In this document: positions 53,695 through 63,336 of the stretch, piece after piece | How positions within the stretch are numbered: position 1 is the stretch's first letter | How the letters are laid out: each line of letters starts with the position of its first letter | DNA from: Vibrio sp. UCD-FRSSP16_30 | GTDB taxonomy: Bacteria > Pseudomonadota > Gammaproteobacteria > Enterobacterales > Vibrionaceae | Length of the DNA: 64,000 bases | Direction: 5' to 3' | Assembly (NCBI RefSeq): GCF_001676025.1 | Contig: NZ_LZFW01000001.1 | Coordinates: 186,001-250,000, forward strand | Program-made: the position numbers and the translations under genes | Notes under the pieces: model-generated | What the model saw: only the letters and a program-made list of their open reading frames with translations | Database searches by the model: none | What the model was told of the DNA's origin: nothing

Positions 53695-55104
53695 TTAGTT
53701 GTTGTTCATGTGTTTTAGCATCTGCGTCTTATAAACATCACTATTGCCACCAAAGATGGCTTGGACTCCAGTACCAACGCGAACCACTCCCGCAGCGCCT
53801 AGGCTTTTGAGTTGCGCATCGTTAACCAGTTGCTGATCTTTAACTTGCATTCGTAAGCGAGTAATACAGGCATCCGCGGATACGATATTTTGTTTACCGC
53901 CAAACGCTTCCACCAATGCTTTAGTAAAATCATCACCTTCAAGAACAGGTTGTGATTTTGTTTCGGCGTCTTCTCTACCCGGCGTTTTAAGATCAAAGCC
54001 TTTGATAAAGGCGGTAAATACAGCGTAATAAACGGCAGCGTAACCCAAACCAAGCGGGATGATCATCCAACCTTTAGTGGATATTCCGTAGAAGGTTAAG
54101 TAATCAATTAAACCCGCGCTAAAGCTATAGCCGTGTTTGACCCCTAAGATGATGCATAATGGATAGGCAAGGCCTGCCATAATCGCGTGCAGTACATACA
54201 GCGCAGGGGAGATAAACAAGAACGCGAACTCAATAGGTTCGGTGATCCCGGTAAGAAATGATGTCAGCGCCGCTGAGATCATAATCCCCATTACTTTAAC
54301 GCGATTTTCAGGTTTAGCGGCGCGACCAATAGCGATGGCAGCTGCCGGAAGACCGAACATTTTAAATAGGTAACCGCCTGCAAGATTGCCAGAGTTAGGA
54401 TCGCCGGCAAAGAAGCGCGGGATTTCACCGTGGAATACTTGTCCTGCGGCATTAGTAAAGTCACCCGCTTGCAGCTGAATGATGACATTAATAACGTGAT
54501 GCAAACCAAAAGGTATGAGGGCGCGTTCAGCGGTCCCGTAAGCCCAGAAAGCCATGGCTGGATTTTGCTCTGTAGCCCAATGACCAAACGCATCAATGCC
54601 TAGGCCAATAGGTTGCCAGATGAATGCCAACGCAATACCTAATAGCAACATTGCAAATGAAGTCACAATAGGCACAAATCGTTTACCGGCAAAGAAGCCA
54701 AGATAGGCTGGCATCTTGATGGTGTAGAAGCGATTGAACATGTATGCGCCCACAGCACCAGAAATAATACCACCGAGTACCCCCATATCGATGTGATCAA
54801 CGCCAAGTACGCCTGCCATTACTTTTAATGTAGCGATCAGGACATAATAACCAATACCAGCAGCGACAGCCCCCACGCCGTCGTTATCGGTAAAAGAAAT
54901 GGCAACGCCTAAGGCAAAGATTAAAGGCAGGTTGCTAAATACAGCGCCCCCGGCTTCGGCCATTAGTTGTGACACGATAGGTGGAATAAAAGCAAAGTTG
55001 GCGGAACCGATACCCAATAAGATACCGGCGGCTGGCATTGATGCTATTGGTAGCATTAATGCTTTACCAACCTTAGACAGGCTAGCAAAGAAATTTTTAA
55101 ACAT
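53695..55104 (-). CDS. ptsG: PTS glucose-specific EIICB permease
   Basis: 469 aa. The membrane IIC domain (about 1-375) carries [15 protein letters not shown] and G-I-T-E-P-I-E-F. A short linker L-K-T-P-G-R-E-D leads to the IIB domain with the phosphorylated Cys413 (D-A-C-I-T-R-L-R). Imports and phosphorylates glucose using HPr and EIIA. Sequence along the whole length follows E. coli PtsG. A 336-bp leader upstream holds no other gene. Confidence 0.95.
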   Translation of the reverse strand: MFKNFFASLSKVGKALMLPIASMPAAGILLGIGSANFAFIPPIVSQLMAEAGGAVFSNLPLIFALGVAISFTDNDGVGAVAAGIGYYVLIATLKVMAGVLGVDHIDMGVLGGIISGAVGAYMFNRFYTIKMPAYLGFFAGKRFVPIVTSFAMLLLGIALAFIWQPIGLGIDAFGHWATEQNPAMAFWAYGTAERALIPFGLHHVINVIIQLQAGDFTNAAGQVFHGEIPRFFAGDPNSGNLAGGYLFKMFGLPAAAIAIGRAAKPENRVKVMGIMISAALTSFLTGITEPIEFAFLFISPALYVLHAIMAGLAYPLCIILGVKHGYSFSAGLIDYLTFYGISTKGWMIIPLGLGYAAVYYAVFTAFIKGFDLKTPGREDAETKSQPVLEGDDFTKALVEAFGGKQNIVSADACITRLRMQVKDQQLVNDAQLKSLGAAGVVRVGTGVQAIFGGNSDVYKTQMLKHMNNN

Positions 55105-55440
55105 GTGATTACCCTAATATTTTTTATTTTAGCGGGAAAAAGTAACTGCTTTTTGATGATTACTCAAAATGTAAATATGCAAAATAACTCTCTATTTTTG
55201 AAAGGAAAAAGTCTTAAAAATCATAGAGATTGAATAAAGTCATATTGAATCTAGGTTGAGCTTTGTTATGGCATCGGTATTGTCAAAATTTGAGCTATTT
55301 AACCAGCTAGAATGATCAGTTAATTACTTCGATTGGCATAAAATGGCATGTTGGGGTTTGCCAGATATAAGCCTATCTGGCAGGGCAATAAATCACATTA
55401 ATATTGAGGGGTAGGGATTATCGAAGTCTTATGCTTGTCA
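55105..55440 (-). other. Intergenic region between ptsG and the OGFr-type gene, with a hairpin
   Basis: No gene visible. Contains the ptsG promoter region on the minus strand and, at 55360-55381, a perfect 8-bp hairpin GCCAGATA/TATCTGGC (6-base loop) about 60 bp past the OGFr-type gene. No T run follows the hairpin. No convincing Mlc or SgrS-type element could be recognised by eye. Confidence 0.5.
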
Positions 55441-55944
55441 CTATTCAAAACGATTAGCATTGCGCCAATGATTGAGAGTTGTGTCACAGATATCACCATA
55501 TTCAATGGCTGCTTTAAGCATGGCATCTTGAAAAAGCACACTCACTTCCATTTGTCCTAATAGAGCAAGGCTTCGAATTATTCGAGTTATACGGCGATGG
55601 TTATGATCATTTTTTGTTAACCAGCTGTGTTTCTCTTGGTTAAACCGTACTTTGGGTATGATGTCATCACCAGTGTAATGCAGTTCATAAAAATCCAGCA
55701 TTATGATTAAAGATTTAAGTTGTGCTTGTCGAAGAGCCCGACAAGATATGAAGTAATCACGAGTTACTTGGCAGGCGAGTGGAAATTCAGGATGGCACTG
55801 ACTGGGAGTGTCGATAGGGAACAGCCAATACATATATTCGCGTTCGTATTGCAACCAATAATCATCAAGATGCCATATTTGTTCGATGGTTCTTTGGTTA
55901 TGATCATGATGTTGGCCTAACATAAATTGGCAAAGTTTATTCAT
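55441..55944 (-). CDS. Bacterial OGFr_N-domain protein (opioid growth factor receptor-like)
   Basis: 167 aa, soluble. The domain spans nearly the whole protein: D-D-Y-W near 27-30, Y-M-Y-W-L-F-P at 37-43 and N-H-R-R-I-T-R-I-I-R-S-L at 115-126. These match the conserved blocks of the eukaryotic OGFr conserved region (W-L-F-P-L and N-L-R-I-T-R-I-L-K-S-L). Bacterial members are known by sequence only; the domain's molecular role is not established. Start at 55944. Lone gene on the minus strand. Confidence 0.85.
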   Translation of the reverse strand: MNKLCQFMLGQHHDHNQRTIEQIWHLDDYWLQYEREYMYWLFPIDTPSQCHPEFPLACQVTRDYFISCRALRQAQLKSLIIMLDFYELHYTGDDIIPKVRFNQEKHSWLTKNDHNHRRITRIIRSLALLGQMEVSVLFQDAMLKAAIEYGDICDTTLNHWRNANRFE

Positions 55945-56181
55945 TATTATTTTTAATAACCACTATATTTGATGCGACAAACTAGCCAGATTGACCCGTC
56001 ACGCTTATGCTAACGATAGTCAGTAATTAAATCTATTCTATGCAGTTATTAATAATAACCATTTTCATCTTTTATGCTTATGAATCGTGCAATGTATCTG
56101 TAACTATTTGTTAATAAAGGGTTAATGTTTGTGCTGTTATATTTTTGGTGTACATAATTTATTCATAAACTTTAAACTTAA

Positions 56182-56199
56182 CTGTCATGTATCTCGACT
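56182..56199 (+). promoter_or_regulatory. Weak PhoB-box candidate upstream of phnD
   Basis: CTGTCAT (56182-56188) is a perfect first half of a Pho box; the second half, 11 bp on, is poor. 13 of 18 positions match. Lies 41 bp before the phnD ATG, in the position expected for phosphate-controlled transcription. Confidence 0.35.
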
Positions 56200-56239
56200 A
56201 ACTTAACTCCCGAACTTAATCACCGTTTAGGAAACAACA

Positions 56240-57178
56240 ATGAAGTTAGTTAAGACTGCAGTCGCGACTGCACTAATGTTCTCTGCAGCCGTTTCAGCAA
56301 TGGACTCACGTTATCAAGACCGTAGTGGCAACCTAGTTGCTGACGTTCCTCAGAATCAAGCTGAATGGGCTAACCCATCAACACTTATCTTTGCTTATAC
56401 TCCAGTAGAAGACCCTGCGGTATACGCTGATGTATGGAGTGAGTTTCTTGCACACCTAGAAAGCACCACAGGCAAGAATGTTCGTTTCTTCCCTGTACAA
56501 AATAATGCAGCGCAAATTGAAGCAATGCGCTCAGGCCGTTTGCATATTGCAGGTTTTAACACTGGCTCTACGCCTCTAGCGGTAAACTGTGCCGGTTTTG
56601 CACCGTTCACTATGATGGCGGGTGAAGATGGCTCTTTTGGTTATGAAATGGAGATCATTACTCACCCTAAATCAGGCATTAATTCAGTTGAAGATCTTAA
56701 AGGCAAAAACCTAGCCTTTACCTCTCAAACGTCAAATTCTGGCTTTAAAGCACCTTCGGCTATCCTTGCCGCGGAATACGGCCTGAAGCCTGAAACCCAC
56801 TTTACTCCTGCTTTTTCTGGCGCACATGACAATTCAATCTTAGGTGTTGCTCATCAAGATTATGATGCAGCAGCCATTGCCAACTCTGTACTTAACCGTA
56901 TGTACTCTCGTGATGTGGTAAAACCTGAGCAAATTACGTCTATCTATAAGTCTCAAACATTCCCAACTACCTCTTACGGCACAGCGCATAACCTTGCACC
57001 TGAATTACAAGAAAAAATTCAGCAAGCTTTCTTCAGTTTCGATTGGAAAGGCACAAAGCTTGAGCAGGAATTTGGTCGTAACGGTGAAGCGCAATTTATC
57101 CCAATTACTTATCAAGAGCATTGGGAAGTGATTCGCACTATCGATACTGCAAATAACGTCTCTTACACCTGTAGTTAA
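56240..57178 (+). CDS. phnD: Phosphonate-type ABC transporter binding protein
   Basis: 312 aa. Signal peptide at 1-20. PhnD-family blocks are clear: Q-I-E-A-M-R-S-G-R-L-H-I-A-G, T-G-S-T-P, and S-Q-T-S-N-S-G-F-K-A-P, where the Ser/Thr cluster would hold the phosphonate group. Ligand may be a phosphonate, phosphite or related compound; the pocket cannot be read by eye. First gene of phnDCEE. Confidence 0.9.
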   Translation: MKLVKTAVATALMFSAAVSAMDSRYQDRSGNLVADVPQNQAEWANPSTLIFAYTPVEDPAVYADVWSEFLAHLESTTGKNVRFFPVQNNAAQIEAMRSGRLHIAGFNTGSTPLAVNCAGFAPFTMMAGEDGSFGYEMEIITHPKSGINSVEDLKGKNLAFTSQTSNSGFKAPSAILAAEYGLKPETHFTPAFSGAHDNSILGVAHQDYDAAAIANSVLNRMYSRDVVKPEQITSIYKSQTFPTTSYGTAHNLAPELQEKIQQAFFSFDWKGTKLEQEFGRNGEAQFIPITYQEHWEVIRTIDTANNVSYTCS

Positions 57179-57311
57179 TACGGCTTAAAGCCACTGTATC
57201 GCGGTTAGTGGCAGTGGTTGTGGTAAGAGTATTGGGGTAGGTAGGGCTCATTATTGCTCTACTTACTTCATGTTCAATTTTCTCAATCTTAATCATCTCG
57301 AAATGGAAATT

Positions 57312-58127
57312 ATGTCTACTCTCATTCTAAAGGGCTTAACCAAGCATTATTCAGCGTCGGATAAAGCACTTACCGATGTCAGTTTTACCGTTGAACCTGG
57401 TGAAGTGGTTGGTTTGATCGGTCCGTCTGGCGCGGGTAAATCGACTTTGATTCGCTGTATTAATCGCCTGACTGAACCAACTAAAGGGCAGGTCATCTTT
57501 TCTGATAACGATCTGGTAAAACTATCCAAATTTAATTTACGCCAAGCTCGCCGTGAGATTGGCATGATCTTCCAAGAATATGCACTGATTGAACGTTTAA
57601 CAGTGATGGAAAACGTATTATCTGGACGCTTAGGTTACGTGGGTTTTTGGCGCAGTTTTACTCGTCGTTATCCAGCAGAAGATGTGCAAGCCGCTTATGC
57701 GCTTTTAGACCGAGTAGGATTACTAGAGCATGCGAATAAAAGAGCGGATGCGCTTTCTGGTGGTCAGAGACAACGTGTTGGTATCGCTCGAGCACTGGCA
57801 CAAAAACCAAAATTGCTGTTAATTGATGAGCCAACGGCAGCACTGGATCCTCGCACTGCGCGTCAAATCATGCGGTTGATCAGTGAAATCTGTGAAGAGC
57901 GCCAACTGCCCGCGATTATTAACATTCATGATGTCGAACTGGCTAAAAAATTCGTACAACGCATTGTCGGTCTCAAAGCGGGTGAAGTGGTGTTTGATGG
58001 CAAGCCAAGCGAACTTAATGAGCAAGCATTAACCAGTATCTATGGTCAAGAAGATTGGAATCTTCCTAGTGAACACCAAACTGACGCTGAAGCAGAGCTT
58101 GTTCAGTTTACCGAGGCGTTGGCATGA
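57312..58127 (+). CDS. phnC: Phosphonate-type ABC transporter ATPase
   Basis: 271 aa from ATG 57312, placed 4 bases after GGAAATT; a longer frame from 57270 adds 14 residues unlike the family. Walker A G-P-S-G-A-G-K-S, signature L-S-G-G-Q-R-Q-R and Walker B L-L-L-I-D-E-P-T are intact. Overlaps phnE1 by 4 bases (ATGA). Confidence 0.92.
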   Translation: MSTLILKGLTKHYSASDKALTDVSFTVEPGEVVGLIGPSGAGKSTLIRCINRLTEPTKGQVIFSDNDLVKLSKFNLRQARREIGMIFQEYALIERLTVMENVLSGRLGYVGFWRSFTRRYPAEDVQAAYALLDRVGLLEHANKRADALSGGQRQRVGIARALAQKPKLLLIDEPTAALDPRTARQIMRLISEICEERQLPAIINIHDVELAKKFVQRIVGLKAGEVVFDGKPSELNEQALTSIYGQEDWNLPSEHQTDAEAELVQFTEALA

Positions 58128-58924
58128 GCAAGCAGTATGCAACAACGTGGAAGAAGCCACCGCTAATTTCCAGTCAATGGCTGCGTTGGGGAATCACAGT
58201 TTCAGTGGTCTTGTATCTTTATCTTGCAACGCAATCTGTCGAAATTAACTGGACTCGTATTTATGAAGGAAGTGAGCGCGGATGGCGTTTCATTGTCGCT
58301 TTCTTTAATCCTGATTTTGCGGGTCGTTGGGACAATATTTCTAAAGGGTTAGTGGAAAGTTTAACCATGACCCTGACCTCGACGGTTGCGGGGGTATTGT
58401 TATCCATTCCTTTTGGTTTGGGCGCGGCGAAAAACCTAGCACCAAAGCCTATTTATCTGTTTTGTCGCGGCTTTATTGCTGTGGCGAGAAGCTTCCAAGA
58501 AATCATCATCGCTATTTTATGTGTGGCGCTGTTTGGTTTTGGTACGTTTGCAGGTTTTGTCACATTAACCTTTGCCACGATTGGCTTTCTGGCAAAACTG
58601 TTTGCTGATGAAATTGAAGGTATCAATCCTGCCTCTCTGACTGCCATTAAGGCAACTGGTGCGAGTTGGTTTCAGCAAGTGAACTATGCGGTACAAGCGC
58701 AAGTTATGCCTCGTTTTATCGGTTTGTCTATGTACCGTTTAGACATCAACTTTCGTGAATCTGCGGTGATTGGCATTGTGGGTGCGGGCGGAATTGGCGG
58801 AACCTTGAATACAGCTATGGATCGCTATGAATACAGCGCCGCCGCCGCCATTCTTCTGATCATTATCGCTATTGTTATGGTATGTGAGTACACCTCTACC
58901 ATCATTCGTAAAAAAGTGCAGTAA
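58124..58924 (+). CDS. phnE: Phosphonate-type ABC transporter permease 1
   Basis: 266 aa, six hydrophobic helices. The cytoplasmic coupling loop is A-I-K-A-T-G-A-S-W and the C-terminal G-A-G-G-I-G-G matches PhnE. Paired with a second, related permease 11 bp downstream, so the channel is probably a heterodimer. Confidence 0.9.
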   Translation: MSKQYATTWKKPPLISSQWLRWGITVSVVLYLYLATQSVEINWTRIYEGSERGWRFIVAFFNPDFAGRWDNISKGLVESLTMTLTSTVAGVLLSIPFGLGAAKNLAPKPIYLFCRGFIAVARSFQEIIIAILCVALFGFGTFAGFVTLTFATIGFLAKLFADEIEGINPASLTAIKATGASWFQQVNYAVQAQVMPRFIGLSMYRLDINFRESAVIGIVGAGGIGGTLNTAMDRYEYSAAAAILLIIIAIVMVCEYTSTIIRKKVQ

Positions 58925-58935
58925 GGTACAGTGTT

Positions 58936-59748
58936 ATGAACAACTTAGATTCTTTGCCTTCTGTTTGGCGTAAATATGATGAAAAACAGACCCTTACTCA
59001 CTGGGCAATGTGGTTGGCCTTTGTTGCATTGGTTGTCTTTACTTGGCAAGTAATGAATGAAGATACCATTTGGTATTTTGTGACCGATGCGCCTAATCAG
59101 ATGGCTGATATTGGCTCGCGTATGTGGCCACCTCGCTGGAGTTACTTAGAACAGTTATGGCAACCATTATGGGATACGTTAAACATTGCAACATTAGGTA
59201 CGCTGTTAGGCATTGTTTTAGCGTTTCCTGTGGCATTTTTAGCGGCCAATAACACTACGCCAAGTGTAGTATTTGTCAGGCCAGTGGCTTTGTTTATTAT
59301 TGCAGCAAGTCGTTCTATAAATTCATTAATCTGGGCTTTGTTACTGGTTGCGGTATTAGGTCCAGGTTTACTTGCGGGCATTATTGCGATTGCGCTTCGT
59401 TCTATTGGCTTTATTTCTAAGCTCATGTACGAAGCAATTGAAGAGGTCAATAAAACTCAAGTATCGGCGATTCGCGCAACAGGCGCTTCACCTTTGCAAG
59501 TGCTTGATTATGGTGTGATGCCGCAGGTGCTACCAAGCTTCATCGGCACGAGTTTATTTCGTTGGGATATCAATATCCGTGAATCGACAGTGCTGGGATT
59601 AGTAGGCGCGGGAGGAATTGGCTTGAAGCTACAAGAGTCGATGGCAATATTGGCATGGCCACAAGTGACTGTTATTTTTTGCTCTATATTGGTGACAGTA
59701 GTGATTTCTGAGTGGATATCAGCCAAAGCAAGACATGCACTGATCTAG
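58936..59748 (+). CDS. phnE: Phosphonate-type ABC transporter permease 2
   Basis: 270 aa, six hydrophobic helices. Coupling loop A-I-R-A-T-G-A-S-P-L and C-terminal V-G-A-G-G-I-G-L. Diverged paralogue of the upstream permease. No C-P lyase, phosphonatase or phosphite dehydrogenase gene follows, so the catabolic step, if any, is encoded elsewhere. Terminated at 59779. Confidence 0.9.
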   Translation: MNNLDSLPSVWRKYDEKQTLTHWAMWLAFVALVVFTWQVMNEDTIWYFVTDAPNQMADIGSRMWPPRWSYLEQLWQPLWDTLNIATLGTLLGIVLAFPVAFLAANNTTPSVVFVRPVALFIIAASRSINSLIWALLLVAVLGPGLLAGIIAIALRSIGFISKLMYEAIEEVNKTQVSAIRATGASPLQVLDYGVMPQVLPSFIGTSLFRWDINIRESTVLGLVGAGGIGLKLQESMAILAWPQVTVIFCSILVTVVISEWISAKARHALI

Positions 59749-59778
59749 TCGTTTAAATATCAGTAATATGATCCAATA

Positions 59779-59804
59779 AAAATGCCCCAATAAAGGGGCA
59801 TTTT
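59779..59804. terminator. Terminator of phnDCEE
   Basis: Perfect 10-bp stem AAAATGCCCC (59779-59788) and GGGGCATTTT (59795-59804), 6-base loop; A and T flanks allow use from both strands. Confidence 0.85.
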
Positions 59805-59854
59805 CAATTTAAATTCAGCACTACAGTTTAGTGTGACATTCTTCTAGGGTGCCT

Positions 59855-60016
59855 TTACTCAAACACACTTAATGCTCTTGCTTTGCTGCATTTAACTGGG
59901 AATTGATGTTGAACTGCGCTGACCGATGAGCAGACTTTTGCTAGTGCGGTATTGTTATTCCAAATAAAAAATCCAGCAAGGACAATAACGGCTGCGATTA
60001 CAATAGGTTTCTTCAT
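59855..60016 (-). CDS. Small exported peptide, 53 aa
   Basis: ATG 60016 gives M-K-K-P-I-V-I-A, a hydrophobic stretch (5-20), then A-L-A and a mature part of about 22 residues with two Cys (V-C-S-S ... V-K-C-S-K) that could form a disulfide. An upstream ATG frame to 60043 exists. Ribosome-binding site weak. Not recognised. Confidence 0.45.
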   Translation of the reverse strand: MKKPIVIAAVIVLAGFFIWNNNTALAKVCSSVSAVQHQFPVKCSKARALSVFE

Positions 60017-60180
60017 GTCGTTGTATTCCATGTATTTAATCAATCTTGCTAAATAATAGACTAACCATCTGAATTCACCTGATATGCAAACAAAGGTTTA
60101 GGTTCTGATTGTATTCAGAGGGGCGCATATTTAAGTCGCATATCTAGGCCATCCACTAATTTTAGTATTAACCTAATTTA

Positions 60181-60198
60181 AGCGTACAGTTGTACGCT
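60181..60198. promoter_or_regulatory. 18-bp palindrome upstream of the hemolysin III gene
   Basis: AGCGTACA, GT, TGTACGCT: perfect 8-bp arms with a 2-bp centre, 42 bp before the ATG. Typical size for a dimeric repressor operator; regulator unknown. Confidence 0.45.
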
Positions 60199-60239
60199 AA
60201 AACATGACATACTCAATATTACGTTCACTAAAGTAAGTA

Positions 60240-60893
60240 ATGTTGATGTCGACAGCCCCTGAATACAGCAAGAATGAAGAGATTGCCAATTCTGTAACCC
60301 ATGGTGTGGGGATGCTATTTGGTATTGTTGCGTTGGTTTTATTATTGCAAAAAGCGCTGTTAAACCAAGCAGATACTATGACGATTACCAGTATGGCTAT
60401 CTATGGCAGTAGTATGATTATACTGTTTTTAGCTTCGACGCTTTATCATGCGGTGCCAAACCCTAAGACTAAACGCTTATTAAAAACCTTTGATCATAGC
60501 GCTATTTACTTACTTATCGCCGGTAGTTATACGCCGTTCCTGCTAGTTAGCCTGCGAACGCCACTTGCGATTGGACTGATGATTGTGATTTGGTCTATTG
60601 CATTGCTCGGCATCATAATGAAAGTTGCTTTTGTGTACCGTTTTAAACGCTTTTCTCTTATTAGTTATACGGTCATGGGCTGGCTGTCATTGGTTATGGT
60701 TTATCAACTCTCCATGACTTTAGATCCGGGCGGCTTAGTGCTATTAGCTGTGGGTGGGGTGGTGTATTCATTAGGTATCATTTTTTATGTTGGGAAACGT
60801 ATTCCATTTAATCACGCGATTTGGCACTGCTTCGTATTAGCGGGTGCAGCCTGCCATTTCTTGGCGATTTATTACTACGTGCAGCCGATATAA
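60240..60893 (+). CDS. Hemolysin III family membrane protein (YqfA/PAQR type)
   Basis: 217 aa, seven hydrophobic helices. N-S-V-T-H-G-V-G near the start, S-x3-H in L-A-S-T-L-Y-H-A, and the late H-A-I-W-H-C-F motif give the three His of the predicted zinc site. Bacterial members act in membrane-lipid homeostasis; real haemolytic activity is doubtful. ATG 60240, with another in frame at 60246. Confidence 0.9.
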   Translation: MLMSTAPEYSKNEEIANSVTHGVGMLFGIVALVLLLQKALLNQADTMTITSMAIYGSSMIILFLASTLYHAVPNPKTKRLLKTFDHSAIYLLIAGSYTPFLLVSLRTPLAIGLMIVIWSIALLGIIMKVAFVYRFKRFSLISYTVMGWLSLVMVYQLSMTLDPGGLVLLAVGGVVYSLGIIFYVGKRIPFNHAIWHCFVLAGAACHFLAIYYYVQPI

Positions 60894-61013
60894 ACAAGCA
60901 CAGAGCAAAGTTATGTGATTGAAAATTTTGTTTGTTTAAGCGATATAGATCTAAGTTATCTCATTGAATAATGTAAAGGTTTGTCCTAGTTTTGTTATAG
61001 GAGGAACCTTTAT

Positions 61014-61718
61014 ATGCACGTAAAAAATCACCGTTCAACGGTTACAAAGTACTTAGGCAGTTTTTTATCCTTAATGTTGCTCTCTGGCTGTGAATCGACG
61101 ACAGAGAGTTCAGTGTCAATAGTACCTGATGCACAAACATCCATTCAAAAGTTAGTATTAGAGAAAATCTTGTCACCAGAGGGGCTAGGGGATAGTGACG
61201 CAGCTTTCACTCATGCTTATGTGGATCTTAATGGTGATACAGAGGATGAGTTGATGGTGCTCATGCAAGACCCTTATTTTTGTGACATTGATGGCTGTAG
61301 CGCTTTTTTGTTTAATTCATCCCAGCAATTAATGGCAACAACGAAAGCGGTTAAATTTCCCATCTTAATGACCCATATTAATCGCGATGGCTGGATCAAT
61401 ATTGTCGTTGGCAGTGGTAACTCTATGCGTCTATTGCAATTTAACGGTCAGTCCTATCCAACGGATGCCTCAGCAGAGCCGCGATTTAGTCGAAAAGGTC
61501 GTCAGAAAGTCGCCCATGATATTGTGGTTAAAAGTGATGCTTATAAAACGGATGGTTATGAATTGATTGAACGTTTAGATCTTCCTATGTTTGCGCAGGT
61601 TGAAGAGTTCAAATATCAGTTTAAACGTGAGTCAGATCCCAATAGCGTATCTATAGCGACTGTGAATACCTTAACGGGGTCTATCTTTTTGAGTACAGAA
61701 TCCCTATCTACAGAATAA
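61014..61718 (+). CDS. Hypothetical lipoprotein with an FG-GAP-like stretch
   Basis: 234 aa. Signal peptide ending L-L-S-G-C (lipobox, Cys27). D-L-N-G-D-T-E-D-E-L (about 72-81) resembles an FG-GAP/calcium loop, and I-N-R-D-G-W-I-N-I-V is a second partial copy, suggesting a small beta-propeller or calcium site. Function unknown. A good AGGAGGAACC precedes the ATG. The next gene starts 4 bp after its stop. Confidence 0.75.
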   Translation: MHVKNHRSTVTKYLGSFLSLMLLSGCESTTESSVSIVPDAQTSIQKLVLEKILSPEGLGDSDAAFTHAYVDLNGDTEDELMVLMQDPYFCDIDGCSAFLFNSSQQLMATTKAVKFPILMTHINRDGWINIVVGSGNSMRLLQFNGQSYPTDASAEPRFSRKGRQKVAHDIVVKSDAYKTDGYELIERLDLPMFAQVEEFKYQFKRESDPNSVSIATVNTLTGSIFLSTESLSTE

Positions 61719-61722
61719 ACGG

Positions 61723-62277
61723 ATGGCGAACCCAGAGCATAAAGAACAATTAGATGGATTAGATAAGTTGAGTGTTGTGGCGTATCGTTTTGGTATTACA
61801 TTGTTTTCACTCGCCTTATTGTTGCTATCCGTTATACATCTATTGCCATTATTTGAGATAAATGTTTCTCCAATAATAAGGAATTTTAGTTTTCATCTTG
61901 TGGCCATTGCCGCGGTACTGAGCGCGGCAAACATTCATGTCTATGATAAAAAAGCCCGCATGATGATCACCTGGCCAACTTGGTTAGGCTTGTTATTGTT
62001 TATTTTGTTTCCGAGCAGAGAATGGCTGTACATCGGTTTTTTGTTCGTCACATTTACCGGTATTGCTTTAAAAGAGTCTTATTGCTTCAAAATAAAAGCC
62101 CTGAATTTTTTACCTTTATTGCTGGTGGTCTCAGTACTAGCACTGTGGATGGAAGAGCCCACTTTATTTGGTCTTTTAGTCGCAATCAGTGGTGTGATTT
62201 TTGTGGTACTTAGCGCTGCTAAATGGCGGATGCCTTTGCACTTTGATATTGGAAATAAATCAAATTATCAAGTTTAG
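61723..62277 (+). CDS. DUF2301 integral membrane protein
   Basis: 184 aa, six hydrophobic helices. The pattern F-T-G-I-A-L-K-E-S-Y-C-F-K in the middle matches DUF2301 (known in cyanobacteria and gammaproteobacteria, function unknown). Starts 4 bp after the lipoprotein stop, so the two are co-translated. Confidence 0.68.
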   Translation: MANPEHKEQLDGLDKLSVVAYRFGITLFSLALLLLSVIHLLPLFEINVSPIIRNFSFHLVAIAAVLSAANIHVYDKKARMMITWPTWLGLLLFILFPSREWLYIGFLFVTFTGIALKESYCFKIKALNFLPLLLVVSVLALWMEEPTLFGLLVAISGVIFVVLSAAKWRMPLHFDIGNKSNYQV

Positions 62278-62459
62278 TGGGTGGTTGTTGCATATTGGAT
62301 CGGAACATTCAGAGACGTTGTACTCAAACAATGTAATCAAACTAAGATAAATAACGCAACATAACAGCCAAGCTCTTCGATTTTTCTTACCTCTTAGCCG
62401 CACTCGTTGCTATACTCGACTCCAAATAGATTTCCTTAAAACAAAGACAGTGAACGCAA

Positions 62460-62873
62460 ATGAGCATTAACAGAGAAGAACTACAAAACAACCCACTACA
62501 CGGCTTAAAACTGGAAGATATGGTTCAAGAGTTAGTGGATCACTATGGCTGGAATATTCTCGATACTGCAATGCGCTTCAACTGCTTTAACACCAACCCA
62601 TCCGTTGCTAGTAGCGTTAAGTACCTACGTAAAAGTGAATGGGCAAGAGAAAAATTAGAAGCGTTTTATCTTTCGCGCTTTAAGCGCATGCCGCGTCCAA
62701 CGGAAGAAGAGAAGTTGATGCCGCCAAGAATGCGCACCTTTGCCAATGGTATTGAACCAAAAGAGCCAATGGAATTGACAGTTGATTCTATTTTAGCCTC
62801 ACAAGCTAAAGCAGCATCTGCATTTAAAGAAAGAAAAGCTCAAGAGCGTCGTTCATCTCGTCCACGCCGCTAG
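62460..62873 (+). CDS. VF530 family DNA-binding protein (DUF2132)
   Basis: 137 aa. N-terminal ~70 residues carry N-N-P-L-H-G-L-K-L-E, V-D-H-Y-G-W and C-F-N-T-N-P-S-V-A-S-S-V-K-Y-L-R-K-x-x-W-A-R-E-K, the VF530 domain named after a Vibrio fischeri protein. A basic Arg-rich tail follows. Family members are thought to bind DNA; role unclear. ATG 62460. Confidence 0.88.
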   Translation: MSINREELQNNPLHGLKLEDMVQELVDHYGWNILDTAMRFNCFNTNPSVASSVKYLRKSEWAREKLEAFYLSRFKRMPRPTEEEKLMPPRMRTFANGIEPKEPMELTVDSILASQAKAASAFKERKAQERRSSRPRR

Positions 62874-62889
62874 AGTTAGATACTGCTAG

Positions 62890-62926
62890 ATAAAACAAAC
62901 TAGGCTGAGTCTAAACAACTCGGCCT
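62890..62926 (-). terminator. Terminator of arfB overlapping its stop
   Basis: Stem AGGCTGAGT (62902-62910) and ACTCGGCCT (62918-62926), with one wobble pair; the arfB stop codon lies in the loop. T-rich sequence follows on the minus strand. Confidence 0.55.
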
Positions 62927-63321
62927 CGCATTGATTTGGTTTGCCCCTTCCTTTTTTTCGCTTCTACACGTCGTCTTTGAGAACCTTTGGTTGGCTTAGT
63001 CGCGCGACGCCTTTTTTGCACCACAGTGACAGTTTTTATTAGTTCTTGTAAACGGCTTAACGCATCTTGTCTGTTCAAGTCTTGAGTACGATGCGCTTGT
63101 GCTTTAATCACTATTACCCCATCACTAGTGATGCGACTGTCCGATAACGCAAGTAAACGTTCCTTATACACAGCCGGTAGCGATGAGCGATTGATATCAA
63201 AGCGTAAATGAATTGCCGATGAGGTTTTATTAACGTTTTGTCCACCCGCACCTTGCGCGCGAATAGCGGTCATTTCAATTTCCCAATCGGCGAGGGCAAC
63301 AGTATTTGAGATTTGCAGCAT
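62911..63321 (-). CDS. arfB: Alternative ribosome-rescue peptidyl-tRNA hydrolase
   Basis: 136 aa. The G-G-Q motif (26-28 in G-A-G-G-Q-N-V-N-K) hydrolyses peptidyl-tRNA on stalled ribosomes. The C-terminal basic tail (Lys/Arg-rich, about 100-136) enters the empty mRNA channel. Length equals E. coli ArfB (YaeJ, 140). No ribosome codon-recognition domain, so not a release factor 1/2. Confidence 0.94.
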   Translation of the reverse strand: MLQISNTVALADWEIEMTAIRAQGAGGQNVNKTSSAIHLRFDINRSSLPAVYKERLLALSDSRITSDGVIVIKAQAHRTQDLNRQDALSRLQELIKTVTVVQKRRRATKPTKGSQRRRVEAKKRKGQTKSMRGRVV

Positions 63322-63336
63322 AGATATCTTAATCGT

